Notes: generated by a model not told the origin, from the sequence alone. Counted from the first letter of the stretch, positions 44,028 to 57,366 are shown. The stretch is DNA of 64,000 nt from Gonatopus flavifemur (GCA_018340375.1 JAFFJZ010000011.1:1612001-1676000), one strand, 5' to 3'. Numbers and translations: made by a program.

Positions 44028-46296
44028 CACGTGATTATTTTTCTCTCTTGAACCCAAATCGAAATGTATTTTGATCGTTTGTTGAGGTAAAAGTAATAGC
44101 GTCTCACGTGTAATTTTGTCATGGACGAGTAAATCACAATAATCTTCTGTAAGAAACTGTAAACAATATCGTTGTAGGATGTTAGGTATGATTCATTGGA
44201 TGTGACATAATGACATGGACTGGGAATCATGCGAACAACACAAGCTCATGCATCTCAGATAAAAATACATGTCTTGGGATTTTTACAACATATTCTACAA
44301 TCAGCTTAATTTTACTTGGTAATTTATTTACTTTGTTTTATGCCTGTTGGTGAGGTCCTAAAAATATTTGTCCACATAGATTAGTATGCAATGGCACGAA
44401 AATACTCTATGACTTTTATGAAATTTGTATCTCACGTTTATAAATTTCATATGCAAAGTGAACTTTTATCTTGAAATATTGTGATACCGAGGATATGTAT
44501 TCCACGCAAATGAACACTCACTTAAGGAAGAAGGATGAGCGATGATTGAAAAACTTAATGTTTTTTTTTTATGAAAAACAAGTATCCGTTTGTCATTGGT
44601 ATTTCAACAAATTGAATGCAAATAAGATCCTTTTTTTCTCACATTTTAACCTCACACATTCCTCATCAAGGTTGCAAGAGGAGTTGTTTTTTTCTGGAAT
44701 CAGATTTTCCATTCGTAGATGAAAGGTTTTTGTTACAGATAATTTTGTCCGTTCACGGAGAAAAATGAAGAGTTACACGCTATTCCAATCGCGGTAGCTT
44801 CTATTTCAGCGCCCAGTCAATCTGTAGGTGACCATTTTCGAAATAAACACTCCTCCGTTGGAGTACTCTACCAATTTTTGAGAAATATTTACTTTGTGAG
44901 AAATAAGTCATATTAAAAACTCCGTAGGATCTATTAAAAAAATTGGAACAATTGTATGAAGTAAATGATTCCCCTTATTTGTACTGTTTAGAATACGTAT
45001 TGTTCAAGATATTTCGATCTCTTGAAAGGATATTAGCGTCGGCAACCCGCATCATGGCTCCACAAGAGACACAATTATAAGATAGAAAAGAAGGTTTTGT
45101 ATTGGCGCTCGGATTCTCTCAAGGGAATCGACTACTTGGACGCCTGTTTTTTGGGAATAACCCCAAGAACAGGCAGTATGGCAAATTTCATTTTGAAATT
45201 AGTTTGCATGTTTCTGGGTTACAACGCGGAGAAAAAAAGCTTTTGCTAACACAACAAATTGAGATGTAAAGCATAAAATAGTAAATTCTTCTGCTTGCCT
45301 AGCTGAAAATTGACTGTCACAGCCAAGTGGAGTGCTGAGAGAATAACGTAATTAACTAAAACAGCAAATTTTTCGTTATATCAGCGAGCTGTTTTTCTTC
45401 GAGAAAGTACCGTGGTGAATTAAACTACAAATTTCTTTCAGGGTATGAATTGATTTCCAAACAGTCAGCTTTTCAATTTCAGTTTATTTCCGAAAGAGAT
45501 GAACAGAGAATAATTTTTTTTTTTACTAGGAATATAAATTCACAAAACATAAATTTCACGTGGTGTAGATAGTCTTGAAACCTTATTTTGAAACTTGGAA
45601 TGAATTTTTCTCCCAGCGTATCGCATACGGACAGAGAACCTGAAACTATGCTTTATGAAAGAATTCATTCTGTTTTTCAAATAGCCGTGAGAATTATTCT
45701 TAGTGACATGAAGGATCGATGTGGACACAGATTTATCCTTCAAGAATCGATAAAAAACACAAAGATTGTGCGAAACAGTGCTTGTCAATCATTTTATATG
45801 AATGGTATAACGAATTCAAGAACACCTTCTAATCATCTTTCCATAAATTATTCGGTGCTTCGATCAATGGATTGCAGGATATGCGCATACGCAGAGTATT
45901 CAGTATCCTATCTTATATCGTTTGTACTCATGAATGTCGACAGATGTCGGCACTGCTTTATGACCCTTGAACTACAACAGTCGTTAACAGTTTAATCGCT
46001 TATATCTTACATTTATATCACTCTTCGTTCATACGTATGCAGTCGAGTGTGCAAAATTTCCAGTCATTCAAAATAAAAAAGTAAACAATGTGAATTGTGA
46101 GAATTGACCGGTATTCAGGAGAATTCCTTTATTGTTATTTGGTTCACAATCAGTCCTTCATTTTCATCTCTTACATCTTCTCTGTTCGAATTTAGTTTCT
46201 CAGAACAATTTTTCATTTCAAAGGATGAAAATGAATCAAAAGATAAACTCATTGAAACATTTGCAGGGAATTTTAATAGAAAAGATATAATCAACA
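44028..46296. other. Non-coding stretch
   Basis: Contains a palindromic-element remnant at 45230-45420 (ACGCGGAGAAAAAAAG end). A 135-codon plus frame at 45588-45995 (including RCGHRFILQESIKNTK) has no splice or family support. Confidence 0.35.
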
Positions 46297-46420
46297 TACC
46301 CGAATCGAAAAATTTTCAAAGTAATATATAATTTATATATAATTTGACAGAGTTTATATACAATTTACATAGAATCCTATATGAATTTTATATGATTTTA
46401 CGAATCTTCCCACGCAGCTA
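46297..46420. mobile_element. Short AT-rich MITE, GGGAAAATTTT type (copy 1)
   Basis: ATATATAATTTATATATAAT blocks and a CGAAAAATTTT / AATCTTCCCACG edge pair match the inverse of 62090-62180. Confidence 0.5.
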
Positions 46421-46983
46421 CTTATGCTTCAAAATGATGAAAGCCTTTCCTCGTAACTTGGAGTTGGAAATAAGTAAGACCAATTCATAAAAATCTAAAA
46501 TCCTCACCTCAAATCGAATGGAGTTTGACGAGAACATTATTCAGTTTCCTATAAGAGTCTCATCTCATTGCTAAATGTACTTGACATTGATGTATCTAAT
46601 TCGTGGGCAGTGTATTATAAAAGATTAAATAATATTTATTGAAATTCATCAATTAATTCAATTATTGTACAATAAATGTGGGTAGAGTGCATGAGAGTCT
46701 TCGTTTACATAATAACAAAAAGATATCATTGCATTTGGTTAAAGTCAGTTTGTTTACCAGCCAATCCCCCCTTGTTTATTCGAAAATTATGTATTCAGTT
46801 GATTTGAACAAATCTTCACTGTTTCTACATTGAGTGGAAAACATAATTGGGCCAAAAAAATATTGGAACGATGAAAAAATTCCTCCATTGCCCAAATAAT
46901 TCGTTTTTGAAATCAAGTGAATAGATTTCGAGAATAAATGAATAAATAATTATAGGAACCATGCAATTTTCATCGGATGAGTG
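46421..46983. other. Non-coding stretch
   Basis: Nothing recognised. Confidence 0.4.
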
Positions 46984-47220
46984 CACTGTAAAAAATCAAT
47001 GTTCGGAAATAAAGAACGCATACACGCGTTCGGGATTTTCCGTATTTAACCGGAAACGTATTGGAAAATGGCAATAAAAATCCCGTTAAGTTCGGGATTT
47101 TTAGTTGAATTTAAATTTATAGTAAATTTCATGTACACGTAACGGAAATTAATTTTCTATCCCATGATGGGAATTTTCCGATTGCCGCGTGCAGGAAAAT
47201 TCTCATTATTTTTTACAGTG
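46984..47220. mobile_element. Palindromic MITE, CACTGTAAAAAAT end
   Basis: The ends CACTGTAAAAAATCA and ATTATTTTTTACAGTG are inverse. Inner GGGATTTTCCG/GGAATTTTCCG blocks are mirrored. A relative lies at about 52450-52714. Confidence 0.75.
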
Positions 47221-47690
47221 TAAAATATATTTCTCCATCAGCAAGTTACGTAAGTTATTGGATTTGATGAACACATTCTTTTTCCAAAGTCATTGTTCAT
47301 GTAAACACAGGAAGAATAATTCATGTCCTCATTTAGCCATTAAAAATTGTACAATTTTTTCGATGATCATCTCAGATCTGGAATGATAATATCAAATCTA
47401 GTACGTCTTTGATTTATCTTACGTTCAGACGATAAAAGAATTGAATGCATTCATTGTTGTAGGACATCCATATTTGAGAGAAAGCCAATATACCTACACA
47501 TTATTGTATATAATACTAGGATAGATATATATTTTTTTCTCTGCATTTTTCATAGATATAACTACGTAAAGAATTACAGGGCATATCGTGTAACGTTCGT
47601 AGGATAAGCATCTCTGGAATTTGTGTAAATACACATACGCAGTCACCAACACAATGAGAGTAGATTTTGTAACGATATAAATTTCATGAC
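47221..47690. other. Non-coding stretch
   Basis: Nothing recognised. Confidence 0.4.
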
Positions 47691-48267
47691 CTCTTGGGAC
47701 GTCGAGAAAGTCATTTTATTGCGGTTATATTATCGAATCAGTTTGGAAGAGATGCGCTCACTATTATTGTAGCAGAAGAAATTTCAACTTCTTCAAGTAA
47801 AAGCGACCGAGGCGCGTATCCGTACGGAGCCTCGGGGGGTGATTTATTCGAGTTAATTCCAATTCCATTGGAGCCGCGAGGAGAAGCAGAGAAGTAGAAG
47901 AAGAAGCAGTAGAAGAGGAAGGGAGAGAAAGAAACAGAGAGAAAGAGACGGAGAAAGACAGAGGAAAAGAGGGAAAGATCGGGTGGGTAGAGGGTGGATA
48001 TTCTTATGCAATTTGCCAGAAAGGTTCAAGAACCCGGGAGATCCCGCAATTTATCTTGCCTTATGTTACGCCGAGCCAAGGCAACGGAAGATAGATGGCG
48101 TCACTGCTTCCAACCAACCAACCCTGCCTCTCTTTCTACATCACCCTTCTTCCTTCCCTCCTTGCCGGTCCCCAAACCCCCTCAAGTCCCTGCGACCACC
48201 CCTTCCCCCAGCCAATGAGGGACGACCGCGGTGGCCATCTTGGATGGAGAGTTATTGAACGAAAAAG
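47691..48267 (+). promoter_or_regulatory. GC-rich regulatory island with GA tract and YY1/Pho-like site
   Basis: A purine tract of GAGA units (47884-47975) is followed by GC-rich DNA, a CCAAT box (48212-48216) and GCCATCTTG (48234-48242), which fits the YY1/Pleiohomeotic core GCCAT. GAGA plus Pho sites are the usual ingredients of Polycomb response elements, and YY1 sites also mark start regions. Which applies, and which gene is controlled, cannot be told from sequence. Confidence 0.35.
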
Positions 48268-48432
48268 ATGAGTAAGAAACTTGTTATGGGGATGCGTTCT
48301 CTCACAGCGCCCGCTTGGCTTGTGTATAGATGCGAAAGGGGGTTGGTTAACTTGCTTGGGTGTACCGAGGGGTTTGTTGGCGCTATATTGATCAATTGCT
48401 TTGCCGTGCTTTGTGCTACTTTCAAGCCATAA
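48268..48432 (+). CDS. Small open frame of 54 codons near the regulatory island
   Basis: From an ATG with A at -3 (AAAGATGA) it reads MSKKLVMGMRSLTAPAWLVY, later GAILINCFAVLCATFKP-stop, a hydrophobic C-terminus. The opposite strand is also open for 61 codons. A second ATG at 48439 reads MPRRRRGEETC to a GTGAGG donor at 48473. No family is known; either could be chance. Confidence 0.18.
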   Translation: MSKKLVMGMRSLTAPAWLVYRCERGLVNLLGCTEGFVGAILINCFAVLCATFKP

Positions 48433-48472
48433 AGCACAATGCCAAGAAGGAGGCGCGGTGAAGAGACCTGCT

Positions 48473-50610
48473 GTGAGGTCGAGTAAGGGACTAATTACAT
48501 AACGATCATGTTGTTACGATATTAAGTTCTTCCATTCATGACTTCACACGTTATAAATTTCATCTCCTTGTGTATGTGTTGTGTAACAAGGGCTCGGTTG
48601 GTTCTTTTTTTTGTGTACCCTTTTCTTCTCTTCTTTTACGAATCGATACCTTCGATAGGACGCAAGAAAAATATTCGCCCGCACGTATCGCGCAAGTCTA
48701 TAATTTATATGATTTTAAATTAATCTTATCCTGTGTGAAAAGCATAGGATATGTCAAAGATGTTTAAAAATATTGTACACTGTTGCTGAAAGTTACTTTG
48801 AAAAGTAGGTCAACCATTTTCACCCAAGTAGAAAGTTTCTAAAGCTTTCCTCTTCTCTGAGTACTCCATTAAATAGACGTTGAAAATTCAACGATCGTTA
48901 CGAAGGTAAAATGATTTTTATTTTCCTCAATTGTGAAGTGAATTCATTCTGGATTATACCTTGATAACAATATTGTTTTTCAGTTTTAGAAACAATTATG
49001 TATTTTGACAGATGACTTTCTGTCGATAAAAACAAAACTTCAAATCTCATAGTTGTCTTTTATGGAAAAAAATTGTCTAGAAAATATAGGGAAGACAAAG
49101 AGAAATGAGGACATATGAAATACAAATTGGAATTTTGAGCCGGTAAAGGAAAACTTTATTTGGGTATTTTTCTGTTCAAAATTGAACCATTCTAAAATAC
49201 ACTCGCAAAGACGTACGAAAATGTGAAATACAATATGCGTAACGTGAAGAAGTTGAACGTGTATGTTCATATGTGATTTGAAGAGCATACGCTCTAAATC
49301 TGAAACAGTGAAAGATCACATGTTCCACTGTACTTAGTCTGAAAAGCCAGCTTGTCCGCTTCGAGTGAGATCTTTCCTTGTTTCGAGTGAACGCTCACCC
49401 TTTTGGAGTGTAAAATTCATTCAAGAACTGGAGTACTTGTGAGTCTCTAATCTCATACTTTGAACTCAGTCAAAAAATTCACAAGCTCGCTTCTGGCTGG
49501 CTGAAGAGTGGAATTCCACTCTGAAAATTGTAGAGAGTAAACGATTATAAGCACACGCCCTTGGACAATTGGATTGGGAATCTATTTTTTTGTAATGTTG
49601 CATAATATATCCTCATCGTCGTCATAATGCATTTTGGTCGAATAGTTTCCACAAGTATTATATTATTGGTCAGATAATATTCATTACGATGTTTCCTTCG
49701 TATACAATCGCATAAATTCAAATCCTTGCAATGCATCAGAATTTGATCCCTAAAATGTTTCTCAAAGCACCTTAGTATGTATATTGGTTTTGAGAATCAG
49801 TTTGTAAAAGTCCTTCATGTTTCTCCATGTCCATTTTTAGTTCGCATATTTTTCACCAATCGAATCGTCTCGTGGAAAAGTTAATTAATTCTCCCCATTC
49901 TGAAGAGTGCTCTGGAGGTTGCCTTGAGGTTGTTTTTTCATTTTTTATTTACTATTATCTTTTTTTTGATCGGGGGCATTGATCTCAGGGATAAAAGGGA
50001 TTGAAATTGAATGAAAGAACACATTTGTGAATAAGATATACGAAAAATATATACATATTATGGAAAATGGTAAATCTCCGCGGAAAAAATCGGAATACTC
50101 CATTATCTTTCAATTCAAAGTTTCTTTCTATTTGAAACTTGTGGGACCCAGCGAATCAAAATTCAACAATTTCAAATCCCTACATCTCCGAAATGAAGGT
50201 TGAAAGAAGGGTTGTTCGGTTTAAACCATGGTGTGAACCAAGTAGTTTTTTGCTCAAAAAACCAATAGCGATTTTTTGCTGAAAAAAAAAAACAAACGTG
50301 GTTTCTTCCAGAATCCAATGTGGAAATATTCATATTATTATTCTCATTTTTTGTGTATGTGGTCTATTTTCCACAAATAAACTCTTATTATCTATATTGG
50401 TGATAGTTTTAGGATCACTTTGCATAGTGGAAAATGGAAATGCGCGGAAAAAATCATTATTCTCATAATTATACTGTCGAGTTTTTGTAATAATCTAAAG
50501 TATGGAAATACATGTATCGTTGTGAACATTAAACGGGTATTTGTGATAAGGAAGTCATTTTAACGATCATTTCCTTCACAACTAGAATGTAATGCTTTTT
50601 CAAGTCATTG
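48473..50610. other. Non-coding stretch
   Basis: 49310-49520 carries short inverted motifs of a worn element. No gene is supported. Confidence 0.4.
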
Positions 50611-50828
50611 CACCCAGAAAAATGATTCACTTGAATATGAACCTACTAGACATTTCATTACATCCAGTAAATTTTTCCTTGTTCAAGTAAATTTTATTGG
50701 AAATGACTAAAAATTTATTTGGATGGAACAAACTTATTATTTGATCTAACTAAAATTCTAGTAGGTTCATATTTAAATAGGAATTTAGTCCATGCAAATA
50801 AATCCAAGTATAAATTTTTGTCGGTGTG
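50611..50828. mobile_element. Palindromic MITE, CACCCAGAAAAA end
   Basis: ATATGAACCTACTAG at left mirrors CTAGTAGGTTCATAT at right. The ends are CACCCAGAAAAATG and TTTTTGTCGGTGTG. Confidence 0.75.
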
Positions 50829-51824
50829 TAGAATTCTGCAACAATGTTTTAAGATTACCAAAAGCACTTCAAAATGTAATATGGGATTGTATTTTATGCA
50901 ACAGAACAGTGTGAAAAGAGTTCGAAATGATTTATGATTTTCCTCGATTTCAAATATTATGTATTATAAAATTGAATCCAATTAAATGAAGTATTAATGT
51001 AATGAAATAAAGTTGAAGGTTACTGTTTTCTTTACTATTCCTTTTCAAGGAATTTGAAGTGTTCTGATACCGATCTTTATAATTTCTGTCTTTCAAAGTA
51101 ATATAAAACTAATTTATACCACATAAATTGTTTAAAATACATATTCAAATACCTTTAGGTTCTCAGCTTTAGATCAGAAGTGAGATTTGCTCCTCCAATA
51201 AGGCGCTGTATGTTTTGTATATGGATGGTCTAATTTGTTCATTAGTGCGGAACTCCTAGTTATAAACATCCCTACAACCTTCAAAATAAAAAATTTCTCG
51301 TTCAGATTGGGAAAACTAAATTTAATACCAAAAAACCAGGTTTAAACCAAAAAAACCTAGTTTTTTGGTTTTTTGCAACCCTGGTTGGAAGGATATTTCA
51401 ACTGTTTTTCTCAAGGAATTCGCCCTTCTCCGACTAAGCGAATAGGGTAAATACTTGGGGTCGCCGTTGCCTCCATAAAAAATTCAAATTGGCATAGGAA
51501 ATCGAGTGACGACGAAACTTAAATTTTCCTTCGTCATTTAATTTGTACTCATACTAGAATGTAAATGTGAAAGACAATAATGATGAATTCTTACTCAATC
51601 TGTATACAATTTTTATGGAAGTAAATAAAAGTTCATGAAGAATAAATACTTCTTCGATTTATTCATCTATTAGGAATGCGAAATCGAAAGTCATACTTGT
51701 TGAATCCATATTGTAACATCATTTTTCTGGGAATTGTTTATGTGATATTCGCAGAAAACCAAAATAAATTCATTGTTACAACGTGATTTCAATTCAAGTA
51801 ACTGATTATAAAAGCAGAAGTTTA
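50829..51824. other. Non-coding stretch
   Basis: Nothing recognised beyond AAAACC/GGTTTTTT motifs at 51320-51380. Confidence 0.4.
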
Positions 51825-52012
51825 GAGTTCAAGTTACAATGGAACTTTGCAACCAAGGGACAGACTGACTTTTTTATAAAATTTACTATGACGTGAGAAT
51901 AGAAATCTAATAAAATTCATATTGTTTTACAGTAAATTCTATTAGGAAGTCAGTATGTTCCTTCATTGCTATAAATCCCATAGTAAATTGAGCCTTAAAT
52001 TTCTTTCAGTGT
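51825..52012. mobile_element. Degenerate family C MITE (copy 2)
   Basis: Shares AAAATTTACTATGACGTGAG-type and ATAAATCCCATAGTAAATT sequence with 31321-31541. The left end is decayed. Confidence 0.7.
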
Positions 52013-52159
52013 TTATAGAAAAAAATTAGTATGACAGCGATGTTGGATAAATTCAGCGGAAAGTCTGGAGTCAAGCTTGCAAAGATATTGGATTCAATTG
52101 GAAAAGATCTGGCAGAAATCTTTCTGCAGAGCATAGAGTTTGGGACTGTGGTATATTTC

Positions 52160-52363
52160 CACGCTAAAAGAAATTTAGAGTTAAATTCACTATGGGATTT
52201 CTGGAATGGCGAAACATACTGACTTCGGATAAAATTTACTGTGGAAACCTGTGAATTTGATCAGGCTTTTATTTTTATACCATAGTAAATTTCATTGGGA
52301 AGCCATTCTGTTTCTCCATTCCTAAAATCCCATAGTAAATTCAAATCTAAATTTTTCTGAGTG
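52160..52363. mobile_element. Family C MITE (copy 3)
   Basis: The arms CTAAAAGAAATTTAGAG and CTAAATTTTTCTGAGTG, with inner TTCACTATGGGATTTC and AAATCCCATAGTAAATT. It lies 150 bp from copy 2, with a repeat-derived spacer between. Confidence 0.8.
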
Positions 52364-52449
52364 TAACATACTTTTTGTCAGTGTCTTAGAAGTATGACAG
52401 AGTTCCAAACCTCATATTTCGTAAAAAGACTGTAAAATGTGGCGAGAGT

Positions 52450-52714
52450 TCTTCCAACTGAATCCGACAAACTGTAAAAGATAATCCCAATTTTCCTATA
52501 GGCAGCAATGGGAAAATTTCAATCATTGGATGAAAAATCGAATTCCGATATCATTCTCATAAATTTAACTGAAAATTCTGAACTTCATGGGATTTTTACT
52601 ATCATTACTGGAAGTAAATTTCCGGTAAAATACGGAAAATTCCTAACGCATGTATGTCTTAATTACTTCCAAACATTTATGTGAAGTTTCCCATAGAAAT
52701 TTTTTACAGTGCAT
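52450..52714. mobile_element. Palindromic MITE related to 46984-47220
   Basis: The right end AATTTTTTACAGTGC and the left AACTGTAAAAGATAATCC are inverse; inner GGGAAAATTT/GGAAAATTCC blocks match. Confidence 0.6.
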
Positions 52715-54439
52715 TCCTGACGAAAATGCAAAGCAGAAACAGGCTACAATGACAAAACCCGTACAAAAATAGGTAGAAACAGTTTACCTGTTTCTATCTG
52801 GCATTTGCCGCAGAGATGTAACATATCTTTCAACAATCACCAACGGTATGGAACAATTGCCATTTTTCGTCGGGAAAAAAGTCACGCAACAAGGGGTTAA
52901 TTACTCCATATAAATTTATAGGAATTCTTCCATAGAAATGTATGTTTGCAAGCTTGGCTCCAGACTTTCCGCCAGATTTTTGCAAGATCTTTATCATACC
53001 AATTTTTTGTACGTGCGTATGAATCCAAAATATAATCTGGAACCCAACTCATATACAAGAGAAAGCCGCATTTCAATTGCTTTTTAAATCACCTTTGAAA
53101 GAAATAGGAAGCGGTGTAATTGTCACTGTGTTTTCTTTACAACATTGTTTTTGTTTTTCTTCTAAGTTAAGTATGTCATTTATTCTCATTTTGCAAGTGA
53201 GATATTTGTCACCACCTAGTTTGTAGTCTATGTATAATCACCATGGCACAGATTAAAAGGTAAAAGAACACCCGGGTGGTCCACATATAATGCATTTTAC
53301 AAATGCTTGACGCGTTCTCAGTTTATGGACGCGTACGCGCGTGAGGTGGCACTAACTGAATTCTACCTTAACCATTTTACAAACGGTTTGCTAGACGAAA
53401 GCTTCAAAGTGGGAGTAACTACTGTCTAGTCTACATACAGACACATCATGTGTGAGTAGGTGTACATAAGGAGATAGATAGGTGGGAAGGAGATAGGTAG
53501 GCAGATAGGTAGGTGGGTTGATGGGATGGGTGGTTGCTTCGTGAGCCGTTTGACAATGCGGCAATTAAGCTGACACCCTGTTGGGATATCTTATATGTAT
53601 TCAAGTCTTGTTCATATGCGCGTTTCTTCACCAAGAATGTTTTCTTCGGTAATTTCTGCATAAATGCAAAAACATTTTGATATCTATAGATGAAATCTTC
53701 TTATAAACACCACTTTGCCGAATTAAAGTCTTGATTCGTCGTTCTCTTTTGTGTAAATGACAGATTATGTTTATCAGAAAAATCGTGAACCGTGATGATT
53801 CTCTGATTGAAATCGCAATATCGTCCTCAACAATATCGTTACTGAATCTTCACAAACTCCAGGAACCTTTTTCAGACATCTCAAGGATGACCAGAAAAAG
53901 AAGGATTCAGAAATGTTTACCAGTTGATGCATTATTGAAAGTTTTCGATTGGAGTACTGTCGATTATTGCGATACCCCAGCGTGTATGAATTCTAGCTCA
54001 CTCTGGTCCCACTCCGGCCTAGTCTTGGGCCCATATTGGCAGGATGGGGGCCGGGGTGGGCCCCCATGGTACATGCATGTCAGGGTAATTTCACTATTTT
54101 CGATTTCAATTAGGAGAATCTGGATTTGAATTAAATAACCATTCAATATGTTCATTTTGAATCTCCAGAGAATGAAAAATTGTTATGGGTCAAATGAATT
54201 GCTTTTGAAAAAATTTATTTCTGAAACATGAAAACAGGCTACAGTTTTTTCCCTGAAATTCCAACTACTGGTGTTGTTACCTTGAACATTCCCTATACTC
54301 TTGAAGTCCGAATCAGTTAATTCCATTGGTTCGGATTTTGAAAATAAATTTTTAAAAGTGATCTTTTTAAGGAGATACCAGCACTGTACAAAAATACATT
54401 TGGATGACGTTGCTTCATTTTCGAAAAATCTTTCAAAAA
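52715..54439. other. Non-coding stretch with a GC hairpin
   Basis: A GATA/GGTA tetranucleotide region lies at 53470-53533. A 9-bp GC stem, ATGGGGGCC / GGCCCCCAT, lies at 54044-54067. The 120-codon frame at 53767-54129 runs through the hairpin and is unsupported. Confidence 0.35.
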
Positions 54440-55620
54440 AGATTCAGCTAGTGCGATGGTCCTGATATCTTCTCGAAGAGAAGCCAGTTTGCGTTTTGAC
54501 AAAGATCGTACCCTCGTTCATTCGTTGCACGTTTTCTCCTTATCTACCGTTGAGATCAGTATTTTTTTCTTCCTTCATCGAGTTCCGGAGTCCACGCTCA
54601 GATGGCATACGAGTTGGCATGCTTGTTGTGCCATCTACGAGATAACATGGGAAACCTTTGACCAAACACCACGTGGCGTGCCCCACCAGGAGGCGGCAAG
54701 TGTTCGTTGAGATTCACTCAGGGTTGAAACCATTCGAGGTGGGGGACGCATTTCACATATCGGCTCCAGTGTCTGAACGCTGTTCGCGCTGTGCGTTGGT
54801 GGAATCGCTAGAGATGAGGAGGGTAGAAGAGGGCTTTGACTCTACCACCATGTATCGTAGCATGCCCGCAACAGCGCAAAATCCCATCGATCATCCCAGC
54901 GTTTTCCAGTGTTTCACGCCGCCGCGTGTGTTGCATTGCTTTATGAAGACAGAGACAAAGGAAGTGGTCATCCTCACTCAGACTAGTTCGCTATTCTTTT
55001 CCTCTCTTCGTTCTTACCATTTCACCCCACCCCCATACAAATTCTCCCTTCCATTACTAATTCCACCACTATTACTACAACTACTTTTATCACTCCTACC
55101 ACTACTACTACTACTGCTACTTCTACTACTACTACTACTACCACCACTACTACTACTACTACTACACAACTACTACTACTACTTCGTGACGATTCGTGAC
55201 GGGCAATGCCGACCAACCATCACGAGGCCTACCTACCTTACTCTTTCTTCCTATTATATTTATATGGAGGCGCGCGATCGGGAAGGTTTATGTCGTGTCT
55301 CTTCATTCAGTCACATAATACGCTCTGTTCTCATTTCTATGATCGTTATCGTGTGCAGTTTAAATTAACGTGTCATCCTTATGATGGAGATTTTGTGTCA
55401 ATATCACGCGATAAGAAAACATGTAATGTTCCGTCCAAGTGTCTTGTGATAATGAATTCCAAAGATCTCAAAATTTGGGACCATGGTGGAGTTATACTCA
55501 AATTAGTGATTTGGACGCGTTCGCGCGCTTGTCAATACCAAACGCGACGTACGCCCGTTATCGGCCGGTAAATGGATATCAATTGATCTTGATTTGTATT
55601 GTTTTTTAATGTTGAATGTT
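54440..55620. other. GC-richer island with ACT microsatellite
   Basis: A CACGTG E-box (54669-54674) and GC-rich, non-repetitive DNA (54590-54960) are regulatory-like. (ACT)n occupies about 55068-55183 and creates the leucine run of a 236-codon frame that is probably not translated. Part of a second frame at 55300-55570 (KTCNVPSKCLVIMNSKDLK) is coding-like but unsupported. Confidence 0.35.
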
Positions 55621-55852
55621 TTGACCTTCAGCCTACAAGTCTCAAATTGACCTATTTTTTTTCGCACCCAAAACTTGACATAGACTTGCATTTTTTCACT
55701 TATTAAGAAAGTGGTACTAATCTATCAGTCCGTATTAAAGTCGCCCCCTTCAAAGATGTCGATGTTGGAACTCATATTTTTTTTAAATTTCGCATGTTTG
55801 TTTTCAATAGTCACAGGCTCGCTCTAAACCATGTTTGTAGGCTTAGGGTTAA
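55621..55852 (-). mobile_element. piggyBac-like MITE, family P1 (copy 2)
   Basis: Inverse orientation relative to 30959-31173. Right end GTTTGTAGGCTTAGGG then TTAA; left end TTGA (mutated TTAA) then CCTTCAGCCTACAAG. Internal AATTGACCTATTTTTTTTCGCA matches the other copy. Confidence 0.75.
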
Positions 55853-57366
55853 AGAACTTATATCAAAAGGTAACGTTGATATATTCTACTTGAATTCATT
55901 TTGAATGTCACTTTATTGTTACTGACCTTATATATAACGCTTATACGAGAAAAATGTAAGAATAATTTTTTAATAAATATTTCAGAAAATACAAAGTATT
56001 CTTCAAGGTTGTATAATTTTACTCCTTATGTCAAAAAATTTTGTAATGCGATAAGCACAGCTAAAAATTTTGTGTCACTAACGGTTCACTGAGAGTTTCA
56101 GTTGAAAGCGACATATAAAATAGTGATAGGCGATATCTACCGTACCGACACATTTATATACAATATTTGTCTAGCTTCTAACAAAATTTTATAGAAATTC
56201 ATAAAAACGTAATACGGATTGTAAACGAGAATATCGATACGAAAAATATCGCCCATTCTTAAAATAAAATGATCAATTCATCAAATTTTGAGTGTGAACT
56301 CAACATTTTTGTTGTTGTTGATTTGTTACATTTTTGTATCAGTATTCAACATCAATCGCGAGTGGACTATTTGGGACATACACGTACATAAGAAATATAC
56401 AAAAGTTTTCACTGCATACGAAGGCGCCCCTTTGATTTTTAGATCATGCAAAATCATATAAATCGGATATCATGACATAAATTTATGATTTTTATATCTA
56501 AATGCATTACAAATTGGATATTTGTTCAAATTTTATAATATTCTTGTGAAAAAACAACAATCTCGATTATCACATGGTCATAAATTTTGTACAGTCAAAA
56601 TACGCGAGAGTATGATTATTAGGGGTTTTTCCCTATTCTCATATTTCACTTAGGTTGTCACTTTGATTAGTCCAGAAAGTATTGAATACAGTCACGTGTC
56701 TGACGTACTTTTTTGATCAATTTTTTATCTTTGTTGTGCTACTTCAATATGGATGATTGGGTTGGCTTGAAGTTGATTCTTAGTTATATTTACGTTCTAA
56801 TCAAGTTCAATTTTCGCTATTTGCCCTGCCGCAAATGCCAGAAATTATAAACAAAATACCAATTTTAGGTGGAGTTGGAGTGATGGAGATTTTAAACCTC
56901 CCAAGTTCTTGGTACGCGTGCGCATATAACTTCCAACCCTACTTACAGAGGAAGTTTATTTATCCGAAAACAATTCTGAAGACGAACGGTATAATTTTCC
57001 TTTCGTTCTACACAGTACAAAGCTGAGTGTGAAGTTCAACACTTGAATTACCCTCCCACTAGTTCTTATAGGTCTACACGTACGAAGATCAATTTTCTAC
57101 CATTGCGTATATTTCTGTATGTAATAAATAAATTCATAATGAAGCGTAGAAAATCAGGCCCTCAAAGGGATAATCTTTCATCATGAACGTACTAACTGAA
57201 GTTGATGAATACCACTAAGCGTTGAGCAATGGATTCAACAGTTTTAAGGGACGAACCTCTTGTGAACATCACTTTTCTAAAATCTGTTTTAAGAATTTCA
57301 TGACAACAAAGTGGGAGTATTTATCGAATTCAAATTTTACACTTGTTATATTCAAGTTGAAGTTTA
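55853..57366. other. Non-coding stretch
   Basis: A 33-codon frame at 56749 (strong context ATATGG, hydrophobic MDDWVGLKLILSYIYVLIKF) is noted but unproven. No repeat or gene is firm. Confidence 0.3.

Noticed and set aside
45588..45995. 135-codon plus-strand frame
   Set aside because: A competing frame is open on the minus strand; no splice sites, domain or composition shift.
54658..55368. 236-codon plus-strand frame, the longest in the window
   Set aside because: Its middle is an (ACT)n microsatellite read as polyleucine and polytyrosine; no domain, splice or start support.
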